A stretch of 64,000 bases of DNA. Origin: an uncultured Pseudoflavonifractor sp. Its GTDB lineage: Bacteria; Bacillota; Clostridia; Oscillospirales; Oscillospiraceae. Numbering within the stretch: the stretch's first letter is position 1; every line of letters starts with the position of its first letter. Shown piece after piece: positions 61,257 to 64,000 of this stretch. The notes below the pieces were generated by a model. That model made no database searches and was not told the DNA's origin. It saw only the letters and a list, made by a program, of their open reading frames with translations. The stretch is taken from positions 1 to 64,000 of the forward strand of contig NZ_CALXEG010000006.1 of NCBI RefSeq assembly GCF_944387275.1. Reading direction: 5' to 3'. The position numbers and the translations under genes were made by a program.

Positions 61257-61633
61257 GGCTGATCATCGGCGGTGCGGGCCAGGGAAAGCTGGACTACGCG
61301 CTGAAAAAGACGGGGGCGGACCCCGCCGCCGTGGCCCTTGACCCGGCCCAGGCGGCGGACAAGGCCATCCTGTACCACCTGGAGGCCTGGGTGAAGGCCA
61401 ACCCGGCGGCGGACCACCTCTCCGCGCTGGAAGAACTGCTGGCGGTCAACCCCGGCGTTGTGATTCTCTGCGACGAGGTGGGCTGCGGCGTGGTGCCCAT
61501 CGCCCGGGAGGAGCGGGCCTGGCGGGAGGCGGTGGGCCGTCTCTGCTGCGCCCTGGCCCGGCGGGCGGACGCCGTGGAGCGGATGTTCTGCGGCATTCCC
61601 ATGACATTGAAGGGGGACTCGGTATGGAACTGA
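61253..61633 (+). CDS. CobU-like paralog, truncated, with altered Walker A motif
   Basis: A 126-residue protein beginning MRLIIGGAGQGKLDYALKK, where the P-loop Ser/Thr after GK is Leu, then ILCDEVGCGVVPIAREERAW and AVERMFCGIPMTLKG, which parallel CobU (LLEDLTNLAANEWF and EVVCGIPVRWKG). The central segment with the guanylylated His of CobU is missing, so nucleotide transfer by the usual mechanism is unlikely. The start is GTG 61253, overlapping the cobS stop; the end overlaps the next gene by 10 nt. It could be a regulatory or divergent kinase subunit. Confidence 0.72.
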   Translation: MRLIIGGAGQGKLDYALKKTGADPAAVALDPAQAADKAILYHLEAWVKANPAADHLSALEELLAVNPGVVILCDEVGCGVVPIAREERAWREAVGRLCCALARRADAVERMFCGIPMTLKGDSVWN

Positions 61634-62205
61634 TTCTGGTGCGCCACGGCATCACGCCGGGCAATCTGGAGCACCGCTTTGTGGGGCGGCTGGACCAGCC
61701 TCTGGCCCCGGAGGGGGAGGCGCTGGCCCGTGAGGTGGCCCCCACCCTGCCGCCGGTGGAGCACATCTACCGCAGCCCTCTGCTCCGCTGCCGCCAGACG
61801 GCGGATATCCTGTGGCCCGGCGTGGCGCAGACCGTGGTGGACGACCTGAAGGAGACCGACTTCGGCCCCTACGAGGGCAAGTGCCACGCCGAGCTGGACG
61901 GGGACCCGGTGTACCAGCGGTGGCTCAACGGGGAGCTGGAGATCGGCGAGCCCATTGAGAACTGCAACCGGCGGGCAGCGCAGGCCCTCCGGGAGATCGC
62001 CGCCGACGTGGCCGCCAAGGGGTATCAGACGGCGGGCGTGGTGGCCCACGGGGGCATCTTTATGAGCATGCTCTCCCAGTTCGGCCTGCCGGAGCGGTCC
62101 TACTACGACTGGATGCTGCCCAATTGCAGCGGCTACCGGGCTCAGCTGGAGACCGACCCCCTGGCCCTGCGGGTCTTTGCCGCCGTGGGGAGGGCCAAGC
62201 TATGA
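61624..62205 (+). CDS. cobC: Histidine phosphatase, probable alpha-ribazole phosphatase CobC
   Basis: A 193-residue phosphoglycerate-mutase-like phosphatase expected to dephosphorylate alpha-ribazole 5-phosphate or cobalamin phosphate. LILVRHGITPGNLEHRFVGR carries the catalytic RHG; YRSPLLRCRQTADIL and TDFGPYEGKCHAEL follow; GVVAHGGIFMSML has the second His. ATG 61624 is within the end of the upstream gene. Assignment rests on motif plus operon context. Confidence 0.87.
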   Translation: MELILVRHGITPGNLEHRFVGRLDQPLAPEGEALAREVAPTLPPVEHIYRSPLLRCRQTADILWPGVAQTVVDDLKETDFGPYEGKCHAELDGDPVYQRWLNGELEIGEPIENCNRRAAQALREIAADVAAKGYQTAGVVAHGGIFMSMLSQFGLPERSYYDWMLPNCSGYRAQLETDPLALRVFAAVGRAKL

Positions 62206-63176
62206 CCGTGACCCTGCGTCTGTCTGCCCTGCTGCTGGGCTTTTTCCTGGACCTGCTGCTGGGGGACCCTCGCTGGCTCCCCCACCCCATCCGGGCCATC
62301 GGCGCCCTTATCGCCGGACTGGAGAAGGTGCTCCGCAAGATTTTTCCCAAAACTCAGGGCGGAGAGCTCTCTGGGGGCGTGGTCCTGGTGATTCTGGTGC
62401 TGGTGTTCTCCGGCGGCTTTACCCTGCTGGTGCTGTGGCTGTGCGGGAAGGTGGGGCTGTGGCTCCGGTTCCTGGCGGAGGCCATCCTCTGCTTCCAGCT
62501 GCTGGCCACCCGCTCCCTCAAGGGGGAGAGCATGAAGGTATACAAGGCCCTGAAGGCCGGAGACCTGGAGGGCGCCCGCTACGCGGTGTCCATGATCGTG
62601 GGCCGGGACACCCAGCGCCTGGACGAGGCGGGCGTGGCCCGGGCGGCGGTGGAGACCGTGGCGGAGAACGCCTCCGACGGCGTCATCGCGCCCCTGATCT
62701 TCCTGGCCATCGGCGGCGCGCCCCTGGGCATGGTCTACAAGGCGGTGAACACCATGGACTCCATGGTGGGCTACAAGAACGACCAATATCTTTGGTTCGG
62801 CCGCTGCGCCGCCAAGCTGGACGACGTGGTGAACTTCATCCCCGCCCGGCTGGCGGGGCTGCTCATGTGCCTGGGGGCGGGGTTCTCCGGCTTTGACGGC
62901 CCCAACGCCCTGCGGATCTTCCGCCGGGATCGGAAAAACCACAAATCCCCCAACTCCGCCCACACCGAGGCCGCCGCTGCCGGCGCCCTCCACATCCAGC
63001 TGGGCGGGTCCAACTACTACTTCGGCAAGCTGGTGGAGAAGCCCACCATCGGCGACCCCGACCACCCGGTGGAGCCTCTGGACATTGTCCGGGTGAACCG
63101 GCTCATGTATGCCACTGCCTTTCTCGCGCTGGTGCTGTGCTGCGGCGTGCCGCTGCTGGTGAGCCTGGCGCTGTAA
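62202..63176 (+). CDS. cbiB: Adenosylcobinamide-phosphate synthase CbiB/CobD-type
   Basis: Membrane enzyme attaching aminopropanol (phosphate) to adenosylcobyric acid. 324 residues: LRLSALLLGFFLDLLLGDP and LPHPIRAIGALI at the start, IVGRDTQRLDEAGVARAAVE, TVAENASDGVIAPLIFLAIG, and a late SAHTEAAAAGALHIQLGG. Start overlaps cobC (ATGA). Confidence 0.95.
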   Translation: MTVTLRLSALLLGFFLDLLLGDPRWLPHPIRAIGALIAGLEKVLRKIFPKTQGGELSGGVVLVILVLVFSGGFTLLVLWLCGKVGLWLRFLAEAILCFQLLATRSLKGESMKVYKALKAGDLEGARYAVSMIVGRDTQRLDEAGVARAAVETVAENASDGVIAPLIFLAIGGAPLGMVYKAVNTMDSMVGYKNDQYLWFGRCAAKLDDVVNFIPARLAGLLMCLGAGFSGFDGPNALRIFRRDRKNHKSPNSAHTEAAAAGALHIQLGGSNYYFGKLVEKPTIGDPDHPVEPLDIVRVNRLMYATAFLALVLCCGVPLLVSLAL

Positions 63177-63210
63177 AGGCGATCTCAAAGCAGAGGAGGG
63201 AGCGACCGCC

Positions 63211-64000
63211 ATGCAGTACACCCACGGCGGCGATATCTGGAGCTGTCCCGCGCCGGTGCTGGACTTCTCCGCCAATCTCAATCCCCTGGGCATGCCGCCC
63301 CAGGTCAAGCAGGCGGCAGAGGCGGCCATCACCGACGCCATCCACTACCCCGACCCGGCCTGCCGGAAACTCACCGCCGGCATTGCCGCCCGGGACGGCG
63401 TGAAGCCGGAGCAGGTGCTCTGCGGCGCGGGCGCGGCCGACCTGATCTTCCGCCTGGTGTGGGCGGAGAAGCCCCGCCGGGCCATGGTCACCGCCCCCAC
63501 CTTCTCCGAATACGGCCAGGCCCTCCGGGCCGCCGGGGCGGAGGTCGTCTCCTACCGCCTGCGGAGAGAGGACGGCTTTGATCTGACGGAGGACATCCTC
63601 CGCCGCATTGACCACGACTTGGACATGCTCTTCCTCTGCACCCCCAACAACCCCACCGGGCGGACCATCCCCGCGCAGCTGCTGGAGGCCATTGCCGGGC
63701 GGTGCGGGGAGATGGGGGTCCGGCTGGTGGTGGACGAGTGCTTCCTGGAGCTGACAGATGGCGCCCAGGGGCTGGCCGGACGGCTGGAGGCGTTTCCCAC
63801 CCTCTTTCTCCTGCGGGCCTTCACCAAGAGCTACGCCATCCCCGGCCTGCGGCTGGGGTACTGCCTCACCGCCGACCGGGCGCTGCTGGACCAGATGGAG
63901 GCCTGCGCCCCGGCCTGGGCAGTGTCGGTGCCCGCCCAGGCGGCGGGTCTGGCGGCCCTGGAGCAGCCCGGCTGGCCGGAGCAGGCCAGGGCGGTTATCG
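63211..64000 (+). CDS. cobD: L-threonine-O-3-phosphate decarboxylase CobD (partial, runs off window)
   Basis: PLP-dependent enzyme making aminopropanol phosphate for the CbiB step. 263 residues are present, starting at ATG 63211 with GGAGGG 10 nt upstream. Motifs: LDFSANLNPLGMPP, AIHYPDPACRKL, LCTPNNPTGRTIP, LVVDECFLEL, and the PLP-binding Lys in LRAFTKSYAIPGLRLGY. The C-terminus is beyond the edge. It lies 34 nt after cbiB in the same operon. Confidence 0.94.
   Translation, partial: MQYTHGGDIWSCPAPVLDFSANLNPLGMPPQVKQAAEAAITDAIHYPDPACRKLTAGIAARDGVKPEQVLCGAGAADLIFRLVWAEKPRRAMVTAPTFSEYGQALRAAGAEVVSYRLRREDGFDLTEDILRRIDHDLDMLFLCTPNNPTGRTIPAQLLEAIAGRCGEMGVRLVVDECFLELTDGAQGLAGRLEAFPTLFLLRAFTKSYAIPGLRLGYCLTADRALLDQMEACAPAWAVSVPAQAAGLAALEQPGWPEQARAVI

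Overview
The window is GC-rich DNA of an anaerobic, spore-forming Bacillota, most like the Oscillospiraceae (Flavonifractor / Intestinimonas / Lawsonibacter group). The evidence is a small acid-soluble spore protein gene, rubrerythrin and flavodiiron protein instead of aerobic oxygen defence, a membrane pyrophosphatase, formate-THF ligase, the anaerobic (cbi) cobalamin pathway, and sigma-A promoters with 16-18 bp spacers. The genus is inferred from gene content only. No rRNA, tRNA, CRISPR array, prophage or intact insertion sequence was seen.

Layout. 1-7 kb: the start of a pyrophosphatase gene (cut by the edge), an FMN-binding lipoprotein, and a trkA-trkH-tetR potassium uptake operon. 7-12.5 kb: uridine phosphorylase, fhs under a ZTP riboswitch, a MsmK/UgpC-type sugar-transport ATPase with a long structured leader, and flavodiiron protein fprA. 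12.6-17 kb: a tightly overlapping four-gene operon (two ABC half-transporters, ygbA, ybaN) whose promoter carries GTTAG/CTAAC palindromes resembling DtxR-family metal boxes. 17-25 kb: asnA with a TIGR04255 gene, icd, an ECF sigma/anti-sigma pair, rubrerythrin, and an HD / aldo-keto reductase / HD group. 25-32 kb: pyrG with a hairpin-rich leader and a 162-bp tandem duplication of its 3' end, DUF2461, a polysaccharide deacetylase, a YheO-type regulator, a Sapep dipeptidase and a lipoprotein. 32-41 kb: an NSS transporter, envelope acylation genes (SGNH/MBOAT pair and an acyltransferase), a membrane-anchored flavodoxin-like protein, an SSB-like protein, a MITE-like repeat and an LtaS-type enzyme. 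41-49 kb: SASP, a LytTR two-component system, then a circularly permuted, membrane-anchored GH3 enzyme and an Ig-domain membrane partner. 49-51 kb: a PHP phosphatase, HPr and deoC. 51-64 kb: a cobalamin riboswitch and a co-directional cobalamin operon of at least 14 genes that runs off the right edge.

How the parts work together. Two riboswitches tie one-carbon and B12 metabolism to effector levels: ZTP controls fhs and cobalamin controls the cob operon. uridine phosphorylase, deoC and pyrG handle nucleosides and pyrimidines; UgpC, HPr and GH3 point to a carbohydrate-scavenging life. The least explained units are the metal-box ABC-YgbA-YbaN operon, the two-component system next to the permuted GH3 pair, the repeated 3' end of pyrG, and a second CobU-like gene with an altered Walker A motif.
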